A stretch of 64,000 nucleotides of DNA from Carallia brachiata. Lineage: Eukaryota; Streptophyta; Magnoliopsida; Malpighiales; Rhizophoraceae. The notes beneath the pieces are model-generated. The model ran no database searches. It was given only the letters and a program-made list of their open reading frames with translations, and was not told the DNA's origin. A program made the position numbers and the translations under genes. The stretch spans positions 5,814,316-5,878,315 of the forward strand of contig JADCRB010000025.1 of assembly GCA_021464245.1 (NCBI GenBank), in the 5' to 3' direction. Within the stretch, counting starts at the first letter, position 1. Each line of letters starts with the position of its first letter. This document shows positions 36,801 through 48,562 of this stretch, one piece after another.

Positions 36801-37538
36801 ATGTCGTTTTCCTTCTTTAAGCCGTCACGGCCGAAGACGCCGCACGAGGTGGTGAAGGCACTCAAGGATAGCCTCATGGCTCTCGACACCAAAACCGTCG
36901 TTGAAGTTAAAGCCCTCGAAAAGGTCCTTCCTTTATTCGCTTTTTATTGCTCATCTTCCTCTTTGAATTGATACCCATTTTGGGGTTCGCTCAGATTAAT
37001 TGAATTCAGTTGTTTCATATTGTAATTGTGCGTTGTTTCTCTGTATCCTTTCTGGGTTATTTGGATGTGAGGGTTTATCATAATTCACAATTTAAGGTTT
37101 TCCGTTGATCATTTCATTGAACAGTTAACCTTTTTTTTTTTTTAGTGTAAACGCTGATGGGTTTTGGTTATTGCTGGGATAGTATAAAAGATAGCAGAGT
37201 GGAAGGTCTGCTTGAGAAAGTGCAAATTTGCTTCTTGTTTTTTTGAGGATTTACTATCTGCGGTGAAATTGGCATTCCTCCTTTGGTTGCGTGAATCTCT
37301 TACTTTTTATCAGTATATGGCTCCCTTGGAGAGGCTTATTTAGTTGTGATCTCGCTAAAGTCGAGGGTCTTTCCTGTTCAAAATATATCTTGTGTTAAGT
37401 GGTTGCTTTCAGCCTGAAAATTTGCAATCTTGTTGCTTCGTCGTAAGACATTCACCACACCATTGGAACACAAAATAGGGGAAAAGGAATTTAAAAATGT
37501 TCAATTGAATGTTGCCCAAGTGGAACTTTATGCATGGT

Positions 37539-37577
<39 letters not shown>

Positions 37578-40500
37578 TGTGGTTACTTTTTCCATTTGGG
37601 TTTTACTGCCCTAGGCATTGGAGGAAGTTGAAAAGAATTTTGCAGCATTGAGAACGATGCTTTGTGGAGATGGGGAGGCTGAACCAAACATGGATCAAGT
37701 CTCACAATTGGTGCTTGAAGTTTGCAAAGAGGGCGTTCTTGCTATAATGATTCACCAGTTACCCCATTTGAAATGGGAGGTATGTCGGAAACTTCCTTTA
37801 CTATTCCATCATGTTTAATGTCCTTTTGTAAACATTGCTGCAATCCTTTCTTCTGTTTCGTAATGTAGGCCAGAAAGGATTTAGTCCACTGTTGGTCCAT
37901 ATTGTTGAAGCAAAAAGTTGACTCCGGCTACTGCTCTGTAGAATACATAGAGAATCATTTGGAATTATTAGACTTTCTAGTAGTGTGGTAAGCTTTTGTT
38001 ACAAACCCCCCCCCCCCCCCCCAAAACATGTTTTTGGTTTTACTTAACATGCATTATGGAGGTGCATGCAATTGGTTCATCTTGACTGTTTCATTGCACT
38101 CTGAGTTTTCCATCCGTTTTGAGCCTTCTTGAGTCCTGCCACGCAAAAATATTTCTTGTTCTAACCCTTTTGTTTGGAAATATTAGAAAACCATTTCACA
38201 TTGCCACCAAATTGAACTGGAACGGTGATACTGCAAACTTGAAGAAGACACATCACACAAGGATCTTATATCTAAGTAGGGCCCTGCTGTAGATTATATG
38301 TGACCCATTATCCTCAAAGAACTACAATTATAAGAAGCATGGGTTACTTTTCCTGCTAGCATTTGTTTATTTTCAATTTCACCGTTTCCTTAAGGTGAAA
38401 TCCTGCTGAATAACTCCTATTTTTTACAACCAGCTACCTGCAAAAAATTAAAAAAAAAAAAAAAAAGGTCTCAATTCTCTGGTTGTCTTCAAATTCAATA
38501 GTGGCGAATTTGCATGGCTCTCACAGTTTTCTCTTTGAAGCAGCTATGATAACAAGGACATTGCTTTGAATTGTGGACTTATGTTGAGGGAATGCATAAA
38601 ATTTCCAAGATTTGCAAAGTAAGACATCCATGCCTTTTTCCCAGTATTGCATGCTTTAGCAGTCCTTAACATTGCCAAAGTTCGTAATGCTGTGATGTTA
38701 ATCTTTTATGTTGAAAAAAAGTCTTATTGTTTTCACTTGATTGAAACTTGCACTAAGGAAAGCTGCATAAGTGAACTTTGGGATTGTTAGACATGGAATT
38801 CCATGAAACTTCCAGATCGTTGGCTTTTTGGTGCATCATCTTTATTGACATTGCCCTCAGGCTTAACCGTTTGGGCTGTTTCTTACACTTGATTTTGGAT
38901 GCAGAAAAGTTTTTGAAATCAGCAGTTGTTAGCTTCTATCTTAGCTGTTTTTGGAAGACAAAATTTTTTGATTATGATTGCTTTTTTTTTTTTTGGGTGC
39001 ATCAGAAAACATTATAGTTGCTTGTTTTGAAATCTGCTTGTCATCATTATTGCTTGTTTCAAAATTTTTTTTCAAGCCTTCACGTGGTCAATATTGTAGT
39101 AATTTTTCAGATACATATTGGAGTCTGCAAGCTTTGAGTTGTTCTTCAAATTTGTGGAATTGCCTAATTTTGATGTTGCTTCTGATGCTTTCTCTACTTT
39201 TAAGGTCAGAATTATGAGTTTGTAAGTTATATTGTTTCAGTACATTGCTTGTTAAATTTTCTGGTGTCCACTAAGGCGTACTGCTTTACATATTATTAAT
39301 CACATGACAGGATTTGCTTACTAAACATGGCTCAGTGGTTGCTGAATATCTCACTGCACATTATGATGAGGTATAATCAGCTTCCTTTTTCATTATCATT
39401 CATATCATTCTTCATAGGATTAAGGGCACAAAAGATAGGCCCAAATATGACTTAAGAATCTGTTGCTCTATTTATGTTGGCCATACATTATCTATCTAGA
39501 ATATATACTTGGTCAAGAACCATTTTGGTTGAACAAGCAATAAATGATAGGGCAGAAGGGCCCAAATCTAGACTAATGAAAACCATTCTCATGCAATGAG
39601 TGTGTAGCAGAGGAGGATATCCTTCTGGGCTCTAATCTTTGTTAAGAGGATCAAACACATCTGCCCCTGATTATGCACACTTACAGTGGAGATAACATTT
39701 TTACCAATAAGCTTGGCCTTCTTTATTCATGTTTAATTTTCAGCTTAACTTCCACACAAAATTGCAGTTAAGGTTGGTTTCTTTGCAATCTGTTGGCATG
39801 TGTATCCTTTTATGTTTAAAGAATTATCTGTAGATATCTAATGGCACATATTTGTTCCAGTTCTTTGATCTATATGAGAAACTCTTGACATCTTCTAACT
39901 ATGTCACAAGAAGGCAATCATTGAAAGTTAGTTTCCACTGTACATCTTGTCAATTGTGATTTATTTCTTGGTTGTTTGTTCTCTGAATTAACAGTACATG
40001 GTCCTATGGATTTAGCTTCTCTCAGATTTTCTTTTGGAGTCGTCCAATTCCCATATAATGAAGCGGTACATTTTAGAAGTTCGTTACTTGAAAGTCATGA
40101 TGACATTGCTTAAGGTATTACGTAGTTTTATCCCCAAATTTACATTTTATGGTCCAAATAGCGGTGCCATTTTGCTTGAATGGCCAATTGGGATGTGCAG
40201 CCATGTTTGTGTTTGAATTGATGATTCCATGTGTGATAAGTCAATGGCTCCTTAAGCTATGGGGTCTTCTGAATGCATGTTAGACCTACCTTCATATCCC
40301 TGGGACACGTAAGTAAAAAAGGATTAATCAACATCCAGGAAAATGGGTTGGTGAGTGAATTGTGGTACCTCTGTTTATAGGAAACATTTTTTTTCTATTT
40401 TGAGTGTCAATGTGGGTATCAGATGGTTATCTTTTTTTTTTTTTTTCTTTTTATGCTTTCTTTTTTGCCCCTTCTGATAAGATTGTCAGAATTTGCCTCT

Positions 40501-41383
40501 TTGGTGGGTTCAGATGTCATAGTGTAACATTGGTCTGGTTGACCTCTGAGATAACCCATAGCTGTAGTAGATTAGGGTACATTTATCTTGCTTTTAATTT
40601 TAGTTGTTTCCTACAGATGGTTTGACCTTTCTGTCTGTTTTCAATTTTTATCTTAACAGGACTCCAGCAAAAATATTCAGATCTCTGCCTTTCACATTTT
40701 TAAGGTTCTGAAGTCTCACCTCCTATGTCTTTACTGTATACATTTCATCTCCTAACTGTAGGCAAGGGTTGGCCACATGCTATCCCAGGAGCTCCAACTT
40801 GGTTCCACACTGTTGGAAATAGAGGCTTGCCTTTGCTGCATTATTGCTTCACTTTTAACTGCTCCAAAGTCTGACCTGGCTTGGAGGATATTAGTCATAT
40901 TCCTACATACAGATAATGTCTATCGATTTTTGTCTGTGGAGATTGCCTACCACACTAAGTTAATTATATGGATTACATATTCTGGAGAAGAGAAGCAAAA
41001 CAAAACATTATCTAAGTACGTTCATCTTTTATGCATGCAGATCTTTGTTGCTAATCCTAACAAGCCACGAGAAGTTAAGGTGATCTTAGCAAAAAATCAT
41101 GAAAAATTGCTGGAATTGCTTCATGATCTCTCTGTTGGAAAAGGTAAATATGTTTTCAGCCTTGCATCTCATCTTACTATATTGTCACCAGATATGCCAT
41201 TTGGTGTAAAATTTTCCTTCAGAACTGTGTTCAGAGAATCATTGTCTTGTAACCATTTGTGTTTTCTCCTGTGCCTGTTAAATTTCTCTTTTAGGTTCTG
41301 AGGATGAACAATTTGAAGAGGAAAAAGAACTGATCATCAAGGAAATTGAAAGACTATCACGGTTGCCAAATCTTGCGAGCTAG
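36801..41383 (+). CDS. MO25: MO25-like (CAB39) scaffold protein
   Basis: ARM/HEAT-like scaffold of the MO25/CAB39 family, which in animals and fungi activates STE20-type kinases with a STRAD-like partner and in plants is linked to polarity and cytokinesis. Eleven exons join in frame: 36801-36923, 37615-37779, 37869-37987, 38544-38618, 39111-39204, 39311-39370, 39861-39926, 40016-40114, 40660-40704, 41041-41143, 41295-41383, giving 345 residues, the usual family length. Recognisable blocks are MSFSFFKPSRPKTPHEVVKA at the start, KDLVHCWSILLKQKV, FPRFAKYILESASFELFFKF, VTRRQSLKLLSDFLLE, HIMKRYILEVRYLKVMMTLL, IFVANPNKPREVKVILAKNH and the acidic end SEDEQFEEEKELIIKEIERL. No damage. The ORF at 40777-41301 is intron 9 read-through into exon 10. 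Confidence 0.95.
37541..37575 (+). repeat. (TA)n microsatellite in MO25 intron 1
   Basis: Pure TA run of 35 bp ending 39 bp before the exon 2 acceptor, so length changes could affect branch-point spacing. Confidence 0.95.
38006..38022 (+). repeat. 17-base poly(C) run in MO25 intron 3
   Basis: Uninterrupted C17 beginning 19 bp after the exon 3 donor. Rare in AT-rich plant DNA and prone to length errors. Confidence 0.95.
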
Positions 41384-42558
41384 CGCTTTATCCTTGCGTC
41401 TGCTACTTTCTGTTCCACTGAGATCGTTTTTTGAGGTTCATGGTAATTCCTATGCAATGACCTCCTGCAATCGCTGTTTGCCAAACCGTTGGAATTTCAA
41501 AAAATCCTACCTATTGGTAGGTAGGAGGAGTATGTCGGAACTGAGTGCCTTATAATCTTCTTCATCAGAAATCTTACTGAAGTAGATAGTCATTCGGATC
41601 AGGTAAATGTTCATCTGCATTGTTGTTTTGATGGGTAAAAGCTTTTGTACGATGTTGCGGAGCTGTTCCCCGTCCCTCTTGCTTCTGGGCATGCAAGTTG
41701 TCTGTGGGGTTTAGACACGGATTTCTGACAACCAAGTGTTACGGTTTTTTACAACCTTTTCTGGTCGAGATGGGTGTTTGTAAGTATAGCAGCATGTCTA
41801 TCATGGCAGAGACCTTGCGGTTGGAGTGTGTGATGTGAACTTGATTCTAATGTAATTTGAGAGACTGGATGTGCATCCCTTTCCCTATTCTGTTGTTTTG
41901 GCTTGAACCTCTGAGATCCTTCTCATGTTCTGTCCACAGAAAAACAAACAATAGGAAAAGAAGAATAAAAATGTTTTTGAAGTAATATGGTGAAAGAAAG
42001 ATTAGAATCTTAAATTGGTGCAAATTTTTGTGCTAATATTTTATTATAGGCACAACATTTTGTTTTTATAAAATCAGTTTTTCATGTTTTTGTTGTAGAA
42101 TAACAGGATTTTTTTTATTATTTTACTGTTAAATTTATTAAGATTCTCTTACTTAGTAAGCTGTAATGTAATCGAGTGACACTTTTTCTTAAATTTTTAT
42201 CATTTTTTTCATTATCTTTTCTATTAAATTCTATATTTTACATAAAAAAATCCACCCTAGTTGGTTTTTTTGGGACTTTGTTATGTAACTATGTTTTATG
42301 TAATATTAAAGTAATTATATAGTTTATTTAATATATAATAATTTATTTCTTAAAAATAAGTTATTTAATAATTTATATTATTTTAATTTTATTTTAATTA
42401 TGTTTAAAAAATTTTATCAAGTATTTACTTTTGTAAAATGGCAGAAGAAGCTACGCCTATGTGCCCGATCGTACATTCGTCCACTCTCATAATTGGCATT
42501 GATATCTTTGAAAGTTGATTGATGGTGATGTTGGTTTCCTGAACTAGTCTCAATTCTC
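41384..42558. other. MO25 3' flank and intergenic sequence
   Basis: Likely 3' UTR to about 41900, then AT-rich DNA with no recognisable feature up to the target duplication of the palindromic MITE. Confidence 0.5.
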
Positions 42559-43057
42559 GGGATAAGTATTTTTTAATCTTAAATTTTTAAATTTTTTTAT
42601 ATTTGGGTCTTAAATTTTTTTAATATTTCATTTGAGTCTTAAATTTTTTAATTTTTTATTATATCAGTCTTTTAAATTACGAAAAGTAGTCAATCTATTA
42701 ATAAGTGAGTTTAATTTAATAAAAATTATTTAAAAAAACTTAAATACATGAGTTAAATATTTTTTTCATCAATAAAATATGTATATTAAATATTTTTTTA
42801 ATCAACAAATATACGAATTAAATAAGTAACATATATATTTTTTTATAGAAAAGACATTTAATTCATATATTTAGTCTTTTTTAAATAATTTTTTGTAAAG
42901 TTAAAATTATTTTTTAATAAATTGATCACTTTTGTTAAACAGAAGGATTAATTTGGTAAAAAATTAAAAAGTTTAGGATTCAAATGAAATGTCAAAAAGA
43001 TTTAAAATTCAAGCGTAAAAAAATTTAAAAATTTAGGACTAGAAAAATACTTATCCC
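42559..43057. mobile_element. Palindromic MITE family, copy 1 (499 bp)
   Basis: CTCAATTCTC (42549-42558) and CTCAACTCTC (43058-43067) are a 10-bp target duplication with one mismatch. The element begins GGGATAAGTATTTTTTAATC and ends GGACTAGAAAAATACTTATCCC-like, i.e. GGGATAAGTATTTTT inverted ends. Nearly the whole length is self-complementary (TTTAATCC/TTAAATTTTT blocks, AGTAGTCAATCTATTAATAAG matching TAATAAATTGATCACTTTTG). A 9-10 bp duplication with long inverted ends points to a Mutator-type (MULE) non-autonomous element. Confidence 0.8.
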
Positions 43058-43321
43058 CTCAACTCTCAATCCACCGTACTTTCTGCAACCAATTAGCATT
43101 TATGCCATGAGAGAAATTTGAATTTAAGTAAACAGTACACGAATCCATGCTCAAATCACTATCTTAATTTTAGTTCAACTTTTATATGACAAAGAGGCCA
43201 TGGGGAAATAAAACATATTTAAAATATTATATTAATCGATGGTAACTTACTACCTTCCTGGTTAAACTTCTCAATGGAAAATTTTTCTGAGACACCAATC
43301 CCTCGTAGATACAAATGAAAT

Positions 43322-43863
43322 GGGATAAGGATTTTTTTAACAAATGAAATGGAAAATTTTTCTGAGACACCAATCTCTCGTAGATAAACTTTTAAGTTTT
43401 TTTACGTTTAAGTCCTAAACTTTTTTGACATCTCATTTGAGTCCTAAACTTTTTGATTTTTTACCAAATTAGTCCCTCTGTTTAACAAAAGTAATCAATC
43501 TATTAAAAAATAATTTTAACTTTACAAAAAATTATTTAAAAAAGATTAAATATATGAATTGAATGTCTTTTTTATAAAAAAAATATACATGTTGCCTATT
43601 TAATTCGTATATTTATTGATTAAAAAAATATTTAATATGCATATTTTGTTGATGAAAAAAATATTTAACTCATGTATTTAAGCTTTTTTAAATGATTTTT
43701 ATTAAATTAAACTCACTTATTAATAGATTGACTACTTTTCGTAATTTAAAGGACTGATATAGTAAAAAATTAAAAGATTTAGAACTCAAATGAAATATTA
43801 AAAAGGTTTAGGATTCAAATATAAAAAAATTTAAAGATTTAGGACTTTAAAAATATTTATCCC
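43322..43863. mobile_element. Palindromic MITE family, copy 2 (542 bp), inverted relative to copy 1
   Basis: A perfect 10-bp duplication CAAATGAAAT lies at 43312-43321 and 43864-43873. The body is the reverse complement of copy 1 with moderate divergence and ends AATATTTATCCC. The left end starts GGGATAAGGATTTTTTTAA but is then interrupted by about 45 bp copied from its own left flank (see finding). Confidence 0.85.
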
Positions 43864-43873
43864 CAAATGAAAT

Positions 43874-44626
43874 CAAAACATACATCATATAAAAAATTTG
43901 CAGTAAAATAATAAATTATAATATAAATTTTTTATATTGTATAAAATATTATCAATATAACTAACAAAATTTGGCATACAGTATACAGTAGTTTGCGCTC
44001 ATTTATAACTATAAAATTTACCTCTATGTATCTGTTCTCAACTTCAATTTATATCATTAAAAGCGATAATTTGATAGTTAATTGATGTGTTTCTTTCTTT
44101 TGACCCGGGTTTCAGTACTCTCAATAGTGCTAGCCTTAATATTTGGGATTTAAATACACACAACTTATGGTTAAATTTTAAATTTTTTAATATCGTGATC
44201 GTGATTAGTCTATTCATATAAAAATAATTAAATGAGATATTCAAATGAAAGTCACCATTTTATTTTGTTTTTATTGTAATTTTTTTTTCAATTTACCAGT
44301 GCTATGTAACAGTAAAAAGGGATTAAAAAAATAAAAATAAAAATAAAAACCTGCCAATTGATGCTGTTCATTTATTTATTCGTTTTTTTTAATCTTAATT
44401 TTTTTTTATCCTTAATGGCAAAACCACATTTGCCATTAATAATTCAATAATAATCATTGTTGTAATCAAACTCTAATCCCTAATAATCATTGTTCTGTGT
44501 GCATATATTAAAAATTCAACTGTAATTGCTAGTTTTCACCTGTAACTCAGATAACTATATATCCACCGCACCATTCAGTGCTAAGAAAAAACCCAAAAAA
44601 ATCTGCCTTCCAAGATCTGGTATATT

Positions 44627-44630
<4 letters not shown>
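43874..44630. other. Promoter-side region of the BSD-domain gene
   Basis: AT-rich without coding sequence. A minus-strand 66-codon ORF (44044-44244) has no motif. The right end leads into the CT-rich leader of the BSD gene. Confidence 0.45.

Positions 44631-44675
<45 letters not shown>
44631..44675 (+). repeat. (TC)n microsatellite in the 5' leader of the BSD gene
   Basis: Pure 45-bp TC run ending 31 bp before the start codon. CT repeats in leaders are common in plants and are potential binding sites for GAGA-binding (BBR/BPC) proteins; the binding is inference. Confidence 0.95.
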
Positions 44676-44678
<3 letters not shown>

Positions 44679-44705
44679 CTCTTAAACCCCTGCAATTGCA
44701 AACCA

Positions 44706-46022
44706 ATGAATTTCTTCAAATCTGTCTTCTCGGACGATCCGACCCCACCCGATTCCCCCACCTCCCCGCCACCGCCCCAAGACCCGAACCCGCCTGAGAA
44801 CCCGGCATGGTCCTTCGGCGGTTTGATCAAGTCCCTGGCCACCAAGTCCGAGTCCATGATCGAGACCTACCGCCGCGACTTAGAGGAGCTCGGATCCGGT
44901 TTGCGCAAAGAGACCGCCGTCATCCGGGAAGCCGCCTCCCGCGCCGTCAGGGACCTCCCGTCTTCCCTCGAGGCTGGCGCCTCCGTCGCTCAGGAGTCGC
45001 TCGAGACCGTCGGGAAGGCCGTCGACGATATCGGCGACTCCGTGTGGAAATCCACGGCCCAGATCGTCTCTCTCGGTAGGGACTCAATCCTAGCCCCTGA
45101 TCATGATCCTGATTACGAGTACAAGATACTGAATTATGATAACAGCAGCGATAATTATAATAATAGCATTGGAAAGCCACAATCTTTAGATGTGAAACGG
45201 TACAGTCGGTTTGATATGCAAGTGCGTGCGCTGCAGTGTAATTGGGATACTTACTGTACGGAACCGGAGGATGCGGTGGAGTACGAAGAATGGAGAACTG
45301 GGTGTTTTGTATTGGAAGAGAGAAGAGAGGAGATTGAGAGTTTAATGGACGAAAATGCGGTTATTAGGGAGATCTATAATGAGGTTGTGCCTAGTAAGAT
45401 TGATGAGGAGGGGTTTTGGAGTAGGTACTTCTATAAGGTGCATAAGCTAAAGCAAGCGGAGGAAGCGAGGGCTATGCTTGTTAAGAGAGCGATTGCGGGT
45501 GAGGAAGAGGAGGACTTGAGCTGGGATTTTGATGATGATAATGGTGATGATCGTGACCGTGGTGATAAAGAAGAGCAAAAGGGGGAGTCTAGTGGAATTG
45601 TGGAACTTGAGAAGAAGAGTAGTGATAATTCAAATAATGGGATGAATAATGCTGTCAAAAATGTAATTCAGGAGGAAAAGATTGGAAATTTGAGCGATGC
45701 AATTTCTGAGAGTTATGACAAGTTGGAAGAGAGGCGTGAAGAGAATGCGGTGGTTGTAGTGGAGGGTGAGGGGGATAATGGTGGATCATGCAAAGATAGT
45801 GACATGTCAGTGGTTTCAAGTCAGTCGCTCTTGCCAGAGGAGGAAGATCTTGGATGGGATGAGATTGAAAATATTGGGAGCAATGATGAGAACAAAGGGG
45901 AAGTTGTTGGTAACACCAGGAGTGCAAATAGAGTTGATTGGCGTAAGCGGTTAAGTGCTGCAGAGGAGGAGGATTTAAGTTGGGATATTGAAGATGAAGA
46001 CGATGAACCAGTTAAACCATGA
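44706..46022 (+). CDS. BSD-domain protein
   Basis: Single-exon frame of 438 residues with start MNFFKSVFSDDP, the start shared by plant BSD-domain proteins related to Arabidopsis At5g65910 (locus from memory). Order: Pro-rich segment, WSFGGLIKSLATKSESMIETYRRDLEELGSGL (conserved N-terminal helix region), and the BSD core about residues 158-250, with RFDMQVRALQCNWDTYCTEP, MDENAVIREIYNEVVPSKID and the paired aromatic residues in EEGFWSRYFYKVHKLKQAEEAR. The C-terminal third is acidic with three EEEDL(S/G)WD repeats (two of them EEEDLSWD), the last at the C-terminus. The BSD fold is shared with TFIIH p62 and synapse-associated SYAP1 proteins; the exact role in plants is unknown to me. The upstream in-frame ATG at 44526 lies before the CT tract and gives a low-complexity N-terminus, so 44706 is preferred. 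Confidence 0.9.
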   Translation: MNFFKSVFSDDPTPPDSPTSPPPPQDPNPPENPAWSFGGLIKSLATKSESMIETYRRDLEELGSGLRKETAVIREAASRAVRDLPSSLEAGASVAQESLETVGKAVDDIGDSVWKSTAQIVSLGRDSILAPDHDPDYEYKILNYDNSSDNYNNSIGKPQSLDVKRYSRFDMQVRALQCNWDTYCTEPEDAVEYEEWRTGCFVLEERREEIESLMDENAVIREIYNEVVPSKIDEEGFWSRYFYKVHKLKQAEEARAMLVKRAIAGEEEEDLSWDFDDDNGDDRDRGDKEEQKGESSGIVELEKKSSDNSNNGMNNAVKNVIQEEKIGNLSDAISESYDKLEERREENAVVVVEGEGDNGGSCKDSDMSVVSSQSLLPEEEDLGWDEIENIGSNDENKGEVVGNTRSANRVDWRKRLSAAEEEDLSWDIEDEDDEPVKP

Positions 46023-46924
46023 GCCAATTTTCAGTCTGGTAATTGGGACTTATAATTATAGCATTTTTTTTTCTGATAATTGTGATTATTTATGTGTGAA
46101 TGGTTTCTTTATTAGAGTTCATTGGGCATATAGTTGTCTTCCGTCGTTCCTTCACAAGCCAAGTTATTGGATTCTTAATACAGTACTATATGCAGGCATT
46201 TTGGACGGAAGTCCTTGCACTCATTGCATTTGTCTTTCATTTGTCATGGCAAGAAATTTTGACATGATTTTTTTTTTTTTTGTATTGATAAATTTGACTC
46301 AAATCTTCTTGTTTAACATGTCCTTCATAGTTCAGACTCTAACTTTATCTGCTGTTGGTGATTTCTAAAAAGGGGATATCATATAAGAATTGTACTCAAG
46401 TCCCAGTTCATAAATAATCTGGTTCAAAGTTTGCTACGATTGCTTGTATGTCCAGCAGGCCGACTAGTTTAGATTCTCTTGACAGGAAAATCTACTTAGG
46501 GATAAGTTTATACGCATTCTTAGTATGAGTGCCCTTAAAAGTTCAAAACTTCAGAGGCCAGCCTCCTTTTAATGTTTAAGAATGACAACCCAACTTGCTG
46601 TTTCCCAATCAGTCACCATGTGTTACTAAACACAGGGCATAATGAATGGTTGTTAGTGCCTTGTGACAAAATTGTTTTAGCATGATATGTTAAGTACAAG
46701 CAAAGATTTCTGACTTTTGTTGCTCAGCTTATGTGTGATGGGAAAAGAGAAGTGGAAAGACTGCTAATACGCAGTTAGTAAATGGAACATGTTTCTTGCA
46801 CCGCAATGGCGAGACTTGTTCCAGACAACTGTCAGTTCTTTTGGCTGCAACTATTTTATCAAACCACTCAGCAAAAGCAAAATTTAAGGAACAGTAAGAT
46901 GAAATTATAGGATAAACAAATTGA
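46023..46924. other. 3' flank of the BSD gene
   Basis: Probable 3' UTR with a poly(T) run near 46268-46280. The ORF at 45988-46368 is a frame-shifted read of the gene end plus UTR. Nothing else recognised. Confidence 0.5.
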
Positions 46925-47405
46925 GGGTATATGTATATTTTAAATCTTAAATTTTTGTATTTTTTTTATTTGAGTCATATACTTTTTTAAGATTTTATTT
47001 GAGTTCTAAATTTTTTAATTTTTTATCAAATTAGTCTATTTATTGATGAAAAGTGATTAATCTATTAAAAAAATGATGTTGAACTTACAAAAAAATTATT
47101 TTAAAAAAATTTAGATACATAAATTGAATTTTTTTAATTAAAAAATATACATACTACTTATTTAATTTGTGTATTTATTAATTAAAAAATATTTAATATG
47201 TATATTTTGTTGATAGAAAACATTTATTGGATTTTTTTTAATAATTTGAATTAAGTTATATTTATTTATTAACGACTATTTTTATAAATATAAAAATTAA
47301 TTTAATAAAAAATAAAAAAATTCAAAATTTAAATGAAATCTTAAAAAAAATTTAAAATATAAATATAAAAAAATAAAAATTTAAAATTTAAAATATACAT
47401 ATCCC
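46925..47405. mobile_element. Palindromic MITE family, copy 3 (481 bp)
   Basis: Inverted ends GGGTATATGTATATTTTAAA at 46925 and TTTAAAATATACATATCCC at the right. The interior shares TCAAATTAGTC, GTGATTAATCTATTAAAAAA and ATATTTAATATGTATATTTTG with copies 1 and 2. The flanking 10-mers no longer match well, so this copy is older. Confidence 0.75.
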
Positions 47406-48562
47406 GTGAAATCACGAGGCAGGAGTATATTAATTTACTTTCAGACAACTGGGAGAGGCTACTGGTATTACTGTCTATGAGTAAGTGCATAAAATAAAGT
47501 CCGTACTCCCTTGCGAACAGCAGCAGGCAGCAATTTCCAAGGGCAGGGGACCGGCAAAATAAAGCAGCACTTAAAATATTAGATGTTGCGCAACAGAATC
47601 AGCAAAAACCGCACCCAAGAAGAAAAAATGTTGAACACAATTCTCAAGTCTGGAATCGAGTTGTTTTAGATTTAAGTTACTCGAAAGTTAAGTTATTTAG
47701 AATTTTATCGAATTTTATTTTCGAATTGACCAAATTGGGCTCATGTCAAATCGACCTTATTATTATTGTTTTTTAAATAAGAAATCGACCTTAAAGCTGC
47801 TTAGAGTATGTTGAGTTAGGACTATGGTGTAGTGTTATACGTTATATATTTTTTTATATTATTTTGATTATTAATTTTTTATTATTGGTTATCTTTAAAT
47901 AAAAAAAATTTATTTTGAGAATATTATTTAAATTTTAAATTCGTTAATATTGTAATCAATTGAATATCTATTCTCAATTTCGATATATACATACAATTAT
48001 TAACATACCTATTATACTTCTTTTTTTTATTATAAATGACAGAAGTCGAGTTTGGATAAGCCAGAATTAATTTATATTAAACAGTGGTTGTTTAAAAAAA
48101 AAAAATTTTAAATTCGAACAGGTTGTTTCTCGGGTAGGTTGGTTGGGTTCGGATTCGGATCACATTTCGCCACCTCCAAATCAATGGGCAAGATGGGTTC
48201 CTTTCTCTTCCCGTCACCTTAGGTCAACCCGAACAACCCCCAACCCACCCCGTTGGCCACTACCCAAACAACAATTAAAAGATGAACAGGAGCCAAACAG
48301 CTCCTCCTCCTCCTCCTCCTCCGCCTTCGCTTCCGGTCCATATCCCCTGAACATCATCGGTCACGGACTCAGAAACGCCACACACACACACACACACACT
48401 GTCTCTCTCTATCCGTCGCTGTATTTTCCGCCAAAATCATAAGGATTTGGATCAGAATTAAGAGCCTTGTAATTAAACCATCTGCAATTAAATCGCAATT
48501 ATTATTATCATTGTGTGTGTGTGTGTGCGTTTTTTTTTTTTTTTTTCTTGAAGCAGATACGT
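47406..48562. other. Intergenic region and leader of the FRS12-type gene
   Basis: AT-rich to about 48120, then a GC-richer leader region with a TCC repeat (48302-48322), a CA tract and a GT tract listed separately. The ORF at 48143-48442 is Ser/Pro-rich low complexity and not called. Confidence 0.5.
48379..48527 (+). repeat. (CA)n at 48379-48399 and (GT)n at 48512-48527 in the FRS12 leader
   Basis: Two complementary dinucleotide runs about 112 bp apart, both upstream of the start codon at 48563. If the transcription start is upstream of both, they could pair in the mRNA leader. Confidence 0.85.

Noticed and set aside
40777..41301. 174-codon plus-strand ORF
   Set aside because: Read-through of MO25 intron 9 into exon 10 and the following intron; splice sites and family homology fix the true exons.
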